A stretch of 64,000 bases of DNA from an uncultured Collinsella sp. (GCA_959026725.1 CAUFMG010000012.1:1-64000); one strand, 5' to 3'. Shown: positions 51,647 through 59,498, numbered from the stretch's first letter. The notes: generated by a model not told the origin, from the sequence alone. Made by a program: numbers and translations.

Positions 51647-52036
51647 ATGGCCCTACGTGAATCCGGAGAAGACTATCTCGAATCGATCTACGTTCTGTCG
51701 GAACGTCAGGGCATCGTGCGCTCGATCGACGTTGCGGAGCACCTCGGCGTAACCAAGGCGAGCGTTTCCAAGGCCATGGCGACGTTGGAAAGCAACGGCT
51801 ATGTCGAAATGGGCAAGCGCGACGTTCATCTGACGGAGCGTGGTCTGGAGGTCGCGCGCCAAATGTGGGAGCGTCACTGCTTTTTCGTGGGGCTGCTAGA
51901 GGATGCGGGTGTTTCGGCTGAGGTCGCGTCGCAAGAGGGCTGCCACATGGAGCACTGCCTGAGTGAGGAGAGCTTTGAAAAGCTAAGGGCGATGCTGGGA
52001 CGGGAAGATGCGGCGGGCCCAACAACGGAAGCCTAA
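51647..52036 (+). CDS. DtxR/MntR-family metal-dependent repressor (short form)
   Basis: The start at 51647 follows GAAAGGCGG. The protein shows the DtxR-type winged helix (ESGEDYLESIYVLSERQGIVRSIDVAEHLGVTKASVSKAMATLE broken here only by length) and the metal-binding helices: ERHCFFVGLLEDAG and EGCHMEHCLSEESFEKL, with E, H, C and H at the expected ligand places. At 129 residues it lacks the SH3-like third domain and resembles MntR rather than DtxR. It would sense Mn(II) or Fe(II). Similar operator half-sites in front of the His-rich transporter at 58305 suggest a shared regulon. Confidence 0.87.
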   Translation: MALRESGEDYLESIYVLSERQGIVRSIDVAEHLGVTKASVSKAMATLESNGYVEMGKRDVHLTERGLEVARQMWERHCFFVGLLEDAGVSAEVASQEGCHMEHCLSEESFEKLRAMLGREDAAGPTTEA

Positions 52037-52173
52037 CTGACTTACAGTGGCGCGGAGTTCGCGCAAAGCGCGAACCAGCGACCGGGACCAGTAGCCCCGC
52101 CAACCAAGTCCAACTCAGACAAGGAACCCCGCCAGCAAGCGATGCCCAAGAACCTTCAGCTGTGTCAATGCAG

Positions 52174-52299
52174 GCCGGGACCGGGCTTGGTTTTGAAAAC
52201 ACTCCGCAGCGCGAGGCCCGTCTTTCCGTTGCTCCGCAGGAGCAGGAAAGACGGGCCTCATGCGCGAGGACGTTTTCAAAACCAAGCCCGGCCCCGACC
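52174..52299. terminator. Large nested hairpin at the 3' end of the P-type ATPase gene
   Basis: Three nested inverted repeats share one centre: GGGCTTGGTTTTGAAAAC (52183-52200) with its exact complement at 52272-52289, GAGGCCCGTCTTTCC (52213-52227) with 52245-52259, and an inner TGCTCC/GGAGCA. The whole forms a stem of about 60 bp with a few bulges. It starts 17 bp past the ATPase stop. It is too long for a simple terminator, so it may also stabilise or process the mRNA. Confidence 0.7.
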
Positions 52300-52315
52300 G
52301 GAGGGACCACGAGTG

Positions 52316-54268
52316 CTACAGGTTCTTGACACCCATCGCGCGCATGGCGTTCAGGATGGCGATGATCGCCACGCCTACGTCGCCGAACACGGCAAGCCAC
52401 ATGTTGGCGATGCCCAGCGCTGCCAGCACAAGGATCAGCAGCTTAACGCCCAGCGCAAAGATGATGTTCTGCCAGACGATCGTCATGGTCTTGCGTGCCA
52501 CGCGGATCGCGCGGGAAATGTTGGACGGCTTGTCGTCCATGAGCACGACATCGGCGGCCTCGATCGCAGCGTCAGAACCCATAGCGCCCATGGCAATGCC
52601 CACATCGGCGCGCGTAAGCACGGGCGCATCGTTGATGCCGTCGCCCACAAAGGCGAGCTTGCCCTTGCCACTCTCGGTTGCAAGCAGCGCCTCGACGCGC
52701 TCGACCTTATCGCCCGGCAGCAGCTGCGCGTGGAACTCGTCGAGACTGAGTTGCTTGGCCACAGACGCCGCAACCTCCTCGCGGTCGCCCGTGAGCATGA
52801 CGGTGCGCTTGACACCGGCGGCGTGCAGGTCGCGAATCGTTTGCTCAGCATCGGCCTTGACGGTGTCTGCAATCACGATGTGGCCGGCGTACACGCCGTC
52901 AACGAGCACATGCAGAATCGTTCCGACGACCTCGCAATCGGGCGCTTCGACTCCGGCCGCGGCGAGCATCTTTGCGTTGCCAACGACGACGTGCTTGCCG
53001 TCGATGGTTGCCGTCACGCCATGGCCCGCGTCGTTGGCGGAGTTGCTAACGCGCTTGGGGTCGACCTCGCCCTGGTAGGCGACACGTACGGACTGCGCGA
53101 TGGGGTGATCGGAGAACGACTCAGCAAGGGCTGCGACTTCGAGCAACGACTGCTCGGTATAGCCGGCCTCGGGGTGTACCGCGACCACCGAGAACGTGCC
53201 GTTGGTGAGGGTGCCCGTCTTGTCAAAGACGACGGTGTCCACGTCGGCGAGCGTCTCGAGGTAGTTAGAACCCTTGATGAGAACGCCCAGCTTGGATGCG
53301 CCGCCGATGCCGCCAAAGAAACTAAGCGGCACGCTGATCACCAACGCGCACGGGCAGCTGACGACCAAGAAGGTCAGGCCGCGCAGAATCCAGTCGGACC
53401 AGGCACCGGTGACCAGGCCACCGCCGAGCGCGAGCACCGCGGCAGCGCCGGTGACGGCGGGCGTGTAGATGCGGGCAAAGCGCGTGATGAAGTTCTCGGT
53501 GCGTGCCTTCTTTTCGCTGGCATTCTCCACGAGCTCCAGGACGCGTGCGACGGTGGACTCGCCAAAGGGCTTGGTGGTGCGCACGTGGATGAGCCCCGTC
53601 ATGTTGATGCAGCCGCTGATGATATCGTCTCCGGTTTTGGCCGGGCGGGGGACCGACTCACCGGTAAGGGCGGCGGTGTCGAGCTGGGTTTCGCCCTCGA
53701 CGATGATGCCGTCGATAGGCACGCGCTCGCCGGGCTTGACCACGATCACGGTGCCGACCGCGATGTCATCGGGGAAGACCTGCTCGAGTGTGCCGTCGGG
53801 CTGCTCGACGTTAGCGTAGTCGGGCGCGATGTCCATCATGGCACTGATCGACTTGCGGCTCTTGCCCACGGCGTACGCCTGAAACAGCTCGCCGACCTGG
53901 TAGAACAGCATGACGGCGGCGCCTTCGGCCATGTGCGGGTCGGTATCGGGGAAGAGCACCATGGCAAACGCGCCGATGGTCGCGACGGCCATGAGGAAGC
54001 TCTCGTCGAAGGCCTTGCCGCGGCGGATGTTGTTGAACGCCTTCTGGAGCACGTCGTAGCCGGCAATCAAAAACGGCACGAGGAACAGCACGAAGCTGGC
54101 GTAGATGTCACCCGGGGTACCGAATGCGGCGGTAAGGGCATCGAGTTCGTCGAGGGCATACACCACCGCAAAAATGCCCAGTGCTACCAGGATGCGGTTG
54201 CGCTTATGCTCGAGTGATTCTTTTTTCTTGCGCTTCTTCTTTTTCTTTTTGGGGTCGGCGGTGGCCAT
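52316..54268 (-). CDS. Heavy-metal-exporting P1B-type ATPase (Zn/Cd type)
   Basis: The start at 54268 follows GGGAGGAT; an extended frame to 54451 lies over the HMA gene and is not used. The 650-residue pump has a Lys-rich cytoplasmic N-terminus, the actuator motif TGES (LDTAALTGESVPR), the membrane metal motif SCPCAL (C305, C307), phosphorylation site DKTGT (D349), the HP motif in SFSDHPIAQS, and GDGINDAP. The CPC motif and context point to export of Zn, Cd or similar ions. The usual N-terminal metal-binding HMA domain is missing and is supplied by the separate 72-residue gene upstream. An SmtB-type operator precedes this gene. Confidence 0.93.
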   Translation of the reverse strand: MATADPKKKKKKRKKKESLEHKRNRILVALGIFAVVYALDELDALTAAFGTPGDIYASFVLFLVPFLIAGYDVLQKAFNNIRRGKAFDESFLMAVATIGAFAMVLFPDTDPHMAEGAAVMLFYQVGELFQAYAVGKSRKSISAMMDIAPDYANVEQPDGTLEQVFPDDIAVGTVIVVKPGERVPIDGIIVEGETQLDTAALTGESVPRPAKTGDDIISGCINMTGLIHVRTTKPFGESTVARVLELVENASEKKARTENFITRFARIYTPAVTGAAAVLALGGGLVTGAWSDWILRGLTFLVVSCPCALVISVPLSFFGGIGGASKLGVLIKGSNYLETLADVDTVVFDKTGTLTNGTFSVVAVHPEAGYTEQSLLEVAALAESFSDHPIAQSVRVAYQGEVDPKRVSNSANDAGHGVTATIDGKHVVVGNAKMLAAAGVEAPDCEVVGTILHVLVDGVYAGHIVIADTVKADAEQTIRDLHAAGVKRTVMLTGDREEVAASVAKQLSLDEFHAQLLPGDKVERVEALLATESGKGKLAFVGDGINDAPVLTRADVGIAMGAMGSDAAIEAADVVLMDDKPSNISRAIRVARKTMTIVWQNIIFALGVKLLILVLAALGIANMWLAVFGDVGVAIIAILNAMRAMGVKNL

Positions 54269-54291
54269 GACTCGTATCCTCCCATTTGAAT

Positions 54292-54311
54292 GTATGAACA
54301 CCCGCTCATAT
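54292..54311 (-). promoter_or_regulatory. SmtB/ArsR-type operator before the P-type ATPase gene
   Basis: GTATGAACACCCGCTCATAT is an imperfect inverted repeat matching the two operators in front of the regulator gene (TATGAAC arms and CTCATAT arms). Its place 24 bp upstream of the ATPase start suggests a second Zn-controlled promoter within the cluster. Confidence 0.7.
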
Positions 54312-54368
54312 AATTTCGCGAGCAAAGGCCGCGGCAAGCGCGGCCTTGCGGGTTGGCGTAAACTTGGG

Positions 54369-54587
54369 CTAGAGAATGATCTCGCAGTCCGGCTCGGCGT
54401 CGGCGGTGAACTCCACAACGCGGTCGAGGACCTCGTCGAACTCGGCTTCATCGGCCTCGAGCGTCAGCTTCTGGGTCATAAAGTTGACGGACACGGATTT
54501 GACGCCCTCGAGCTTGGCCAGCTCGTCCTGAAGCTCGCGCGCACAGTTGGCGCAGTCGATCTCATCGAGCTTAAACTGCTTTTTCAT
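54369..54587 (-). CDS. Free-standing heavy-metal-associated (HMA) domain protein
   Basis: This 72-residue protein is a single HMA domain of ferredoxin-like beta-alpha-beta-beta-alpha-beta fold. The metal-binding loop DCANCAREL (Cys13 and Cys16) takes the place of GMTCxxC. GVKSVSVNFMTQKLTLEAD matches the second and third strands. The C-terminus is acidic (DAEPDCEIIL) with one more Cys. A good ribosome binding site, GGAAAGGAA, precedes the ATG. It lies between the SmtB-type sensor and the ATPase and presumably delivers metal to the pump, replacing the domain missing there. Confidence 0.9.
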   Translation of the reverse strand: MKKQFKLDEIDCANCARELQDELAKLEGVKSVSVNFMTQKLTLEADEAEFDEVLDRVVEFTADAEPDCEIIL

Positions 54588-54650
54588 GGTGGGTTCCTTT
54601 CCCTGTATTTGCGGCTTGGGTGCAGGCCGCGCTGGTACCGTGGTTGGCTG

Positions 54651-55016
54651 CTATTCGCAGATGTGGCTCATGCCCTGGTTGAGCATGGTGTAGACGTGGT
54701 CGTCGGCGAGCGAGTAGAGGATATTGCGCCCGTCGCGCCGGAATTTAACCAGGTGCGACTGCTTGAGTGTGCGCAGCTGGTGCGATACTGCCGACTGCGA
54801 GGTTTCGGTCGCTTCGGCGATGTCTGCCACGCAGAGCTCGCGGCCCATGAGGGCGTAAAGGATCTTGATACGCGTGGTGTCGCTGAAGACCTTGAACAGG
54901 TCGGCGAGGTCGTAGAGAAGTTCCTCGTCGGGAAGGTCCTCGGGCGAGCAGGTGGTGGGGATCGCGGGTTCGGTGGCCTCGATGTCGGGTTTCGTTTCAT
55001 CAACGCGGATGCTCAT
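54651..55016 (-). CDS. ArsR/SmtB-family zinc-sensing repressor
   Basis: The 121-residue winged-helix protein has the recognition helix region SQSAVSHQLRTLKQSHLV and the wing RDGRNILYSL. The C-terminal helix carries D105-x-H107 and, eleven residues on, H118-x-x-E121, the exact spacing of the alpha-5 zinc site of SmtB and CzrA. ELCVADIAE retains one of the Cys of the alpha-3 site, so a second thiolate site is incomplete. It should repress the cluster until Zn (or Co) binds. It is the first gene of the sensor, HMA protein and pump cluster. Confidence 0.93.
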   Translation of the reverse strand: MSIRVDETKPDIEATEPAIPTTCSPEDLPDEELLYDLADLFKVFSDTTRIKILYALMGRELCVADIAEATETSQSAVSHQLRTLKQSHLVKFRRDGRNILYSLADDHVYTMLNQGMSHICE

Positions 55017-55030
55017 TGCAATATCCTTTC

Positions 55031-55085
55031 ATATGAACATGCGCTCATATAACTTGCTTTCGATTATATGAGTGTATGTTCATAT
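55031..55085 (-). promoter_or_regulatory. Paired SmtB-type operators
   Basis: ATATGAACATGCGCTCATAT at 55031-55050 and ATATGAGTGTATGTTCATAT at 55066-55085 are imperfect 12-2-12-like palindromes close to the known SmtB/CzrA site pattern (TATGAAC arms). They lie 15 and 50 bp upstream of the regulator start, where they would cover the promoter. Confidence 0.85.
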
Positions 55086-55164
55086 GTCAATACAATTTGC
55101 GTTAATTTCGATGACTGCTTGCCGCTTCTGCGATTTTCTGTGGGTTGGGAGACATCGACGCAAT

Positions 55165-55387
55165 GCTCGCCAACATATTTCGAGATGTTCGGCTAGCATG
55201 CTAAGAAAGCCACCTTGAGAAGCATTAGAACTGTTCATATTTGTACTTTATCGTGTCAAATACCGCGAGAATCAGTTCTTCCTCTACGGGAGTTTCTGCA
55301 GAATCAGTTTTATCTAAAGTTATATTGAGCATTGCTGCAGCCAATCTGGCACATCGGTGGCCGAATAAGTCGAAAAATGTAGGTGGA
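55165..55387. repeat. Repeat family E, element 1 (imperfect terminal inverted repeats)
   Basis: A motif of about 29 bp at 55165-55193 (CCAACATATTTCGAGATGTT core) recurs inverted at 55359-55387 (AAGTCGAAAAATGTAGGTGG). A second pair with the same motif lies at 56824-57018, so the nuclease-like gene is bracketed. The 389 bp gap between the SmtB-type gene and 55405 contains this element and the operators; a 66-codon minus-strand frame (55225-55425) runs through it but is not convincing. Confidence 0.6.
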
Positions 55388-55405
55388 CATCCGCAGAGAT
55401 CGCCT

Positions 55406-56614
55406 TTAGAAGAGCGAATTCTCAATTAGATCAATAATCGTGTCGTCTTCCGTGCGGTTTTCATCGATTTTTGCGAACATGTCGCATTCCCAAGCCCCAT
55501 TGATTTCCTCAGCAAGGGCCCCGACGTGTTGCATGTCGTCGGGTTCGGGCACATCGTTGATGCTCGGGTCATCAGCTTGCGGATATTGGCTTGCAATTTC
55601 GCGCTTGGCGGCCTCTTCTTCTTTGAGTGTCTCCAGGACGCGGCGACCGTATTCGAAGTAGCGCCGCAAGACAAATTGACGAAGAGTTTCTTGCAGGATG
55701 GCGAAGTTATCCGGGAGTCGACCGGGCCATATCTTCTCGCGAATGCGAATCGCTTCCATGACCCGTTTAAAAGCGGACTGCTTGAAAAACGAATGACGAT
55801 TAACCGTGATAACGGCATATCCCATGTTTCGCAGCGTGTTTCGGCGCTCCTCGTCAATTGATTGCTGCTCGGGTTCGTCGTGGTAAAAGCCGTTGTATTC
55901 GATATCGGTCATCGAATTTTCGAGCAGCGCGTCGAGGTAGAAAACCGTCCGTCGCGTTAGGGCGGCGTATCTTTTGGGGACTGGGATCGGATAATCCGTT
56001 TTGATAGCGCGTATGGCTAAGCCACCCATTGACTTGGGCATTGTCAGCATCATGACAAACGCCGTTTCGAGTGGGGAGCGACAGCCTTCGTGTACATAAG
56101 AAAGTGCCTTAAGTGCTTTATTAGATCCACGATACCCCGGTGCCTCTGAAAAGAAGGCTCTGAGCTCTTCAACGCTGGTTAGGGCTGGGCGCTCGCGATA
56201 TTGAGTTTCGTCGGACGTTCCAAGCGCGTAGGAGCCGCAGATTTCAAAGTAATACTCAACGAGCTCCGAAAGGTTGAGGTCGGCTGTTGCTTCTAACGCG
56301 CACAGCTTGATATCGACGATGTAGACGTTCGGCTCGAGTTCTAGGTAGCTTTCTGCATCAAACGTATAGCGCGTGCAGTGGCAGATGCAGCCCTTGCGGT
56401 GCCTTTTGGCATTATTGGAAAACGTCAGCACATGGATACGTTCAGAATCGACATTCTTTCTGTTGAGCCATGCTCGTGCCGCTTCCAGGTCGGACGTGGT
56501 CGGCGCAGACACCCTGATCTTTTCCATAGGTATGGGACAGGTCGCGTAGCTTGCGAGCGAGTTGGCTGTTTGGTATACAGCGCGTGCCGTGGTATGTGAC
56601 AGAATGATTCCCAT
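55406..56614 (-). CDS. Predicted PD-(D/E)XK/DUF559-like nuclease-domain protein
   Basis: No standard family name is certain. The frame is open up to 56836; ATG 56614 (MGIILSHTTARAVYQ) gives 402 residues, but no ribosome binding site supports any start. Residues about 200-330 hold LETAFVMMLTMPKSMGG and later YLDALLENSMTDIEYNGFYHD, then DEERRNTLRNMGYAVITVNRHSFF. That order (acidic residue, E-Y-N-G-x-x-H, D-x-x-R-x-x-x-L-x-x-x-G-Y) resembles Vsr/DUF559-type nuclease folds. The C-terminus is acidic. Lower GC and flanking E repeats suggest acquisition. The role may be in a conflict system, but that is inference. Confidence 0.62.
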   Translation of the reverse strand: MGIILSHTTARAVYQTANSLASYATCPIPMEKIRVSAPTTSDLEAARAWLNRKNVDSERIHVLTFSNNAKRHRKGCICHCTRYTFDAESYLELEPNVYIVDIKLCALEATADLNLSELVEYYFEICGSYALGTSDETQYRERPALTSVEELRAFFSEAPGYRGSNKALKALSYVHEGCRSPLETAFVMMLTMPKSMGGLAIRAIKTDYPIPVPKRYAALTRRTVFYLDALLENSMTDIEYNGFYHDEPEQQSIDEERRNTLRNMGYAVITVNRHSFFKQSAFKRVMEAIRIREKIWPGRLPDNFAILQETLRQFVLRRYFEYGRRVLETLKEEEAAKREIASQYPQADDPSINDVPEPDDMQHVGALAEEINGAWECDMFAKIDENRTEDDTIIDLIENSLF

Positions 56615-56823
56615 ACGCGCATGATGGCATAGCGGACGCCGCATACGCCCGAAACTTCGGGCAACGGTATTGGGGCGCGGCTTATCTTCTGCGAACGGTG
56701 GGTTTTTGAGCTGTCGTATTGAGGGAGCAGCTTTGGCTGGGGAGGTTTCTGCCGGCTGCCCCTTTTTGATGAACTTTAGTTGCGGATTCGTAGCTTCTAA
56801 GCGTTTTTGCCGACCGCTCAGAT

Positions 56824-57018
56824 GCCTCACCAACATAATTTGAGTTATTCGGCCTTATCCTATACAAATGGTGCGATCGCAACGTCCTATTCGAATTGAT
56901 TCAGGTAGATTTATGGGGCTTGGTTGCGAAATTAAGGCGATTTTAGCTTCGATTGCGGTTCAAGGGGCCTTGACTAGTGGTTCAGCTGGCCGAACAACTC
57001 GAAAAATGTAGGTGGGCC
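56824..57018. repeat. Repeat family E, element 2
   Basis: The motif at 56824-56854 (CACCAACATAATTTGAGTTA core) recurs inverted at 56988-57018 (CAACTCGAAAAATGTAGGTG core), about 24 of 31 positions matching. The inside is AT-richer than the surroundings and has no gene. Apart from this element and the terminator at 57066, the 56615-57164 gap shows nothing else. Confidence 0.6.
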
Positions 57019-57065
57019 AACCTGCCGACTATGTGAAGCACGCGTATTTGCTCGTTTTGATGAAA

Positions 57066-57097
57066 ACTAGGGTGCAGCCATAAGGCTGCGCCCTAGT
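57066..57097 (-). terminator. Terminator of the exonuclease gene
   Basis: ACTAGGGTGCAGCC at 57066-57079 pairs with GGCTGCGCCCTAGT at 57084-57097. On the minus strand TTTTCATC follows. It lies about 65 bp past the exonuclease stop. Confidence 0.85.
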
Positions 57098-57164
57098 TTA
57101 CTGCGTGTCGGTGTGCCCAGACGGATTGCGCTGTGCCTGGCAGGCGCTCCCGCAGATGGATCGG

Positions 57165-58133
57165 TTATTTCGCGAATAGGTTCTTGAGGTTGAACTCGGC
57201 CTGAACCGTGCGGAGCATGAGGTCGGTGTCGTCGAGGCCCAGGTGCTGCTCGTTGGCGTCGGCGGCGAGGGTTCCACGGCGGCGCGCCCAGTTCTCGAGC
57301 GCGGCGGGCGCGGATTCGCGGGGGAGCGAGCGGACGTCGGCATCCAGGCTGCGGCAGATCTGGCGCGAGTCGATGACGATGATCTTGCCGGCGCGGCGTG
57401 CCTCGGCGTAACCGTCCAGGTGGATCTTGAACCAACTGTCCTCAAAGGCGGCGTTGTGCGCCATGTACGGGTACTTCTTCATAAGCTTGAGCAGCTGCTT
57501 CTGCAGTTCCTTGTTCTCGCGGAACGGCTTTTTGCCGTCGATGTCGTCCCAGGTGATGTGGTGGATATTCGACAACGGCACATCCTCGCCGCGGTAGATG
57601 TCGGGCAGACCGCAGTAGTGTGCCTCGGCGTCGTGCGGGACGGCGTCGCTCGTGAGGTCCATGATCTCCCAGCCCACGTTGATGATATAGCCGCGCTCGG
57701 GTGCACGGCCGGTGGTCTCGATGTCGATACCGAGCACGGTGCCCTGGATGGGCTTGCGGGCGTAGGCCACGCCGAGCGCGTCGCGGTCGCCGCGGATCTC
57801 GCGCATGACCGACGCGGCGGTGCGCTTTTGCATCTTACCGATGGCGGCGCAGGTGTCGGCATCGGACAGGCCGCGCGAAAGCGTCGCGGGCGTCACGTTG
57901 CGCAGGCGTGCCTCGCCAATCTGGTCGCACAGGTCGCGGTTGCGGTCAGCCAGGTCGCGCACGGTGGCAAAGTCGAAGCTGGGGTCGCCCTCGGCGGTAA
58001 AGTACTCGGTTTCGAGCACCTTAAGGGCCTCCTCGCCCTTCTGGCGCTCGGACTCCATGGCGCCGTGATCGCCATAGATAAACATGGGAATAAACGGCTG
58101 GCGCTCGTATTCGAGTGCTTGTGAAACGTTCAT
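57165..58133 (-). CDS. DEDDh-type 3'-5' exonuclease-domain protein
   Basis: The C-terminal 190 residues form a DnaQ-like exonuclease domain: LGIDIETTGRAPERGYI (DxE motif), HNAAFEDSWFKIHLD (motif II Asp) and HLGLDDTDLML (His and Asp of motif III). The N-terminal 130 residues are helical and without a known motif (LADRNRDLCDQIGEARLRN). It is 322 residues long, longer than DnaQ or RNase T. It may process DNA or RNA ends; no polymerase or helicase gene is adjacent. AAGGAGCAG precedes the ATG. Confidence 0.88.
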   Translation of the reverse strand: MNVSQALEYERQPFIPMFIYGDHGAMESERQKGEEALKVLETEYFTAEGDPSFDFATVRDLADRNRDLCDQIGEARLRNVTPATLSRGLSDADTCAAIGKMQKRTAASVMREIRGDRDALGVAYARKPIQGTVLGIDIETTGRAPERGYIINVGWEIMDLTSDAVPHDAEAHYCGLPDIYRGEDVPLSNIHHITWDDIDGKKPFRENKELQKQLLKLMKKYPYMAHNAAFEDSWFKIHLDGYAEARRAGKIIVIDSRQICRSLDADVRSLPRESAPAALENWARRRGTLAADANEQHLGLDDTDLMLRTVQAEFNLKNLFAK

Positions 58134-58194
58134 AGGCTGCTCCTTGGACGGGCCGCACCGCGCGGCTCGGGTTCATTGAGATGTGGCGAGATGA

Positions 58195-58255
58195 TAGTTT
58201 ACCATGGGCAACTATTGGCATCACGCCTAGGTCAACTACAATACCCTAGTTGACC
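58195..58255 (+). promoter_or_regulatory. Two palindromic operators before the putative Mn transporter
   Basis: TAGTTTACCATGGGCAACTA (58195-58214) is an imperfect palindrome, and GGTCAACTA (58230-58238) faces TAGTTGACC (58247-58255) as a perfect one. The half-site GG-x-x-AACT is shared with the repeats in front of the DtxR/MntR-type gene at 51647. Both sites lie within 110 bp of the transporter ATG. Confidence 0.65.
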
Positions 58256-58304
58256 GCTAGGACTTTTACAATGCTGCCGAAAGACACGAAAGGTTCCATC
58301 CTTC

Positions 58305-59393
58305 ATGGATTTGCTGATTGATATTTTGTTCGACGCCGGCAAGGACACGCTGTCGCTGGTGCCGTTTTTGTTGGTGACGTATCTTGCTCTCGAGACACTT
58401 GAGCACGTTGCGGGCGACCGCGTCAACGGCGCTATCAAGCGCGCCGGCGCTGCGGGTCCCGTGGTTGGCTCGCTGCTGGGCATTGTGCCGCAGTGCGGAT
58501 TTTCGGCCATGGCAGCAACGCTGTACGCCGGCCGTGTCGTGACGCTGGGCACGCTGGTCGCCGTGTTCCTCTCGACCTCCGACGAGATGTTGCCGCTGTT
58601 GCTCGCCGAGCAAGTTCCCGTGCAGACCATGGCGATGTTGCTCGCCTCGAAGGCGCTGATCGCGCTGGTCACGGGCTTTATCGTGGATGCGGCTATCCGC
58701 GGCCTGCGTCGTAACGCTCGCGCGCATGCGGCGATTCGTCGTACCGTGTTGGGGACTACTGTCAATCCGGCGCACGTTAACTGCGCGCATGACGACCACA
58801 GCGGCGGTGACATCATCGACGAGGTGGCCGAGGCGGGCGTGAGCGCCGACCACATCCACGAGCTGTGCGAGCGCGATCATTGCGGTTGCGATGAAGACGA
58901 GGACGAGTATGAACACGGACATGGCCACGATCACGGTCATGAGGGCGAGCATGAACACCATGATGGCCACGGTCACTCCCACTCCCACGAAGGGACGCCT
59001 GTCCTGTCGATCATCCGCAGCGCGATCTCGCACACCGTGCAGGTCTCGGTATTCATTTTTCTGGTGACGCTGGTCCTGGTCGCCGTGCTCGAGACCTTCG
59101 GCGAGTCCGCGATCGAGCAGTTTCTGCGTGGCAACGAGACGCTCGCCGTCCTGGGTTCGGCGCTTGTCGGCCTGATCCCCAACTGCTCGGCCAGCGTCGT
59201 CATCACGCAACTGTACCTGGAAGGCGCGCTGCAGCTGGCCCCGATGCTCGCCGGCACGCTCATCTCTGCCGGTGTGGGCTACCTGGTGCTGTTCCGCACC
59301 AACCGCAGCGCCCGCGAAAACGTCCTGTTCCTGATCATGATGTACGTCATCGGTGCTGGCTGGGGCCTCATCCTCTCCGCCGTTGGCCTTTAA
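58305..59393 (+). CDS. His-rich putative manganese/metal efflux permease
   Basis: The 362-residue protein consists of two homologous membrane halves, each with a conserved P-x-C motif: GIVPQCGFSAMAATLYAGRVVTLGTLVAVFLSTSDE in the first (broken by no gap) and GLIPNCSASVVITQLYLEGALQL in the second. A long cytoplasmic loop between them is packed with His, Asp, Glu and Cys (HDDHSGG, CERDHCGCDEDED and an HGHDHGH run), fit to bind metal. This matches the family annotated as putative manganese transporter or arsenic-efflux-like permease. The operators in front suggest control by the DtxR/MntR-type regulator. Export is more likely than uptake, by family. Confidence 0.82.
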   Translation: MDLLIDILFDAGKDTLSLVPFLLVTYLALETLEHVAGDRVNGAIKRAGAAGPVVGSLLGIVPQCGFSAMAATLYAGRVVTLGTLVAVFLSTSDEMLPLLLAEQVPVQTMAMLLASKALIALVTGFIVDAAIRGLRRNARAHAAIRRTVLGTTVNPAHVNCAHDDHSGGDIIDEVAEAGVSADHIHELCERDHCGCDEDEDEYEHGHGHDHGHEGEHEHHDGHGHSHSHEGTPVLSIIRSAISHTVQVSVFIFLVTLVLVAVLETFGESAIEQFLRGNETLAVLGSALVGLIPNCSASVVITQLYLEGALQLAPMLAGTLISAGVGYLVLFRTNRSARENVLFLIMMYVIGAGWGLILSAVGL

Positions 59394-59425
59394 GTAGATT
59401 ATTGGGACATGTCTTACGATCTACC
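59394..59425. repeat. Palindromic repeat family F, copy 1
   Basis: GTAGATTATTGGGACATGTC begins directly after the transporter stop codon and GATCTACC ends the element, with arms GTAGAT and ATCTAC. The second copy, inverted, lies 37 bp downstream. The pair may work as the end of both converging transcription units. Confidence 0.65.
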
Positions 59426-59461
59426 CCTGTGACCAGGGCATTTCCGCTGCCAAAACAAAAA

Positions 59462-59494
59462 GGTAGATTTTTAGGCATATCCCAAAAATCTACC
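59462..59494. repeat. Palindromic repeat family F, copy 2 and terminator
   Basis: GGTAGATTTTT at 59462-59472 pairs with AAAAATCTACC at 59484-59494. Its centre reads GGGATATGCC on the minus strand, matching the GGGACATGTC of copy 1. It lies right after the stop of the minus-strand DUF188 gene. Confidence 0.75.
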
Positions 59495-59498
59495 TTGT

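Noticed and set aside
52142..54217. 691-codon plus-strand frame opposite the P-type ATPase
   Set aside because: The opposite strand carries the CPC, DKTGT and GDGIND motifs; this frame is a shadow.
55225..55425. 66-codon minus-strand frame running through repeat E1 and into the nuclease-like gene
   Set aside because: No ribosome binding site, overlap with the adjacent gene's end, and part of it is the repeat motif itself. The repeated PPTFFDLFG peptide is mentioned as an observation instead.
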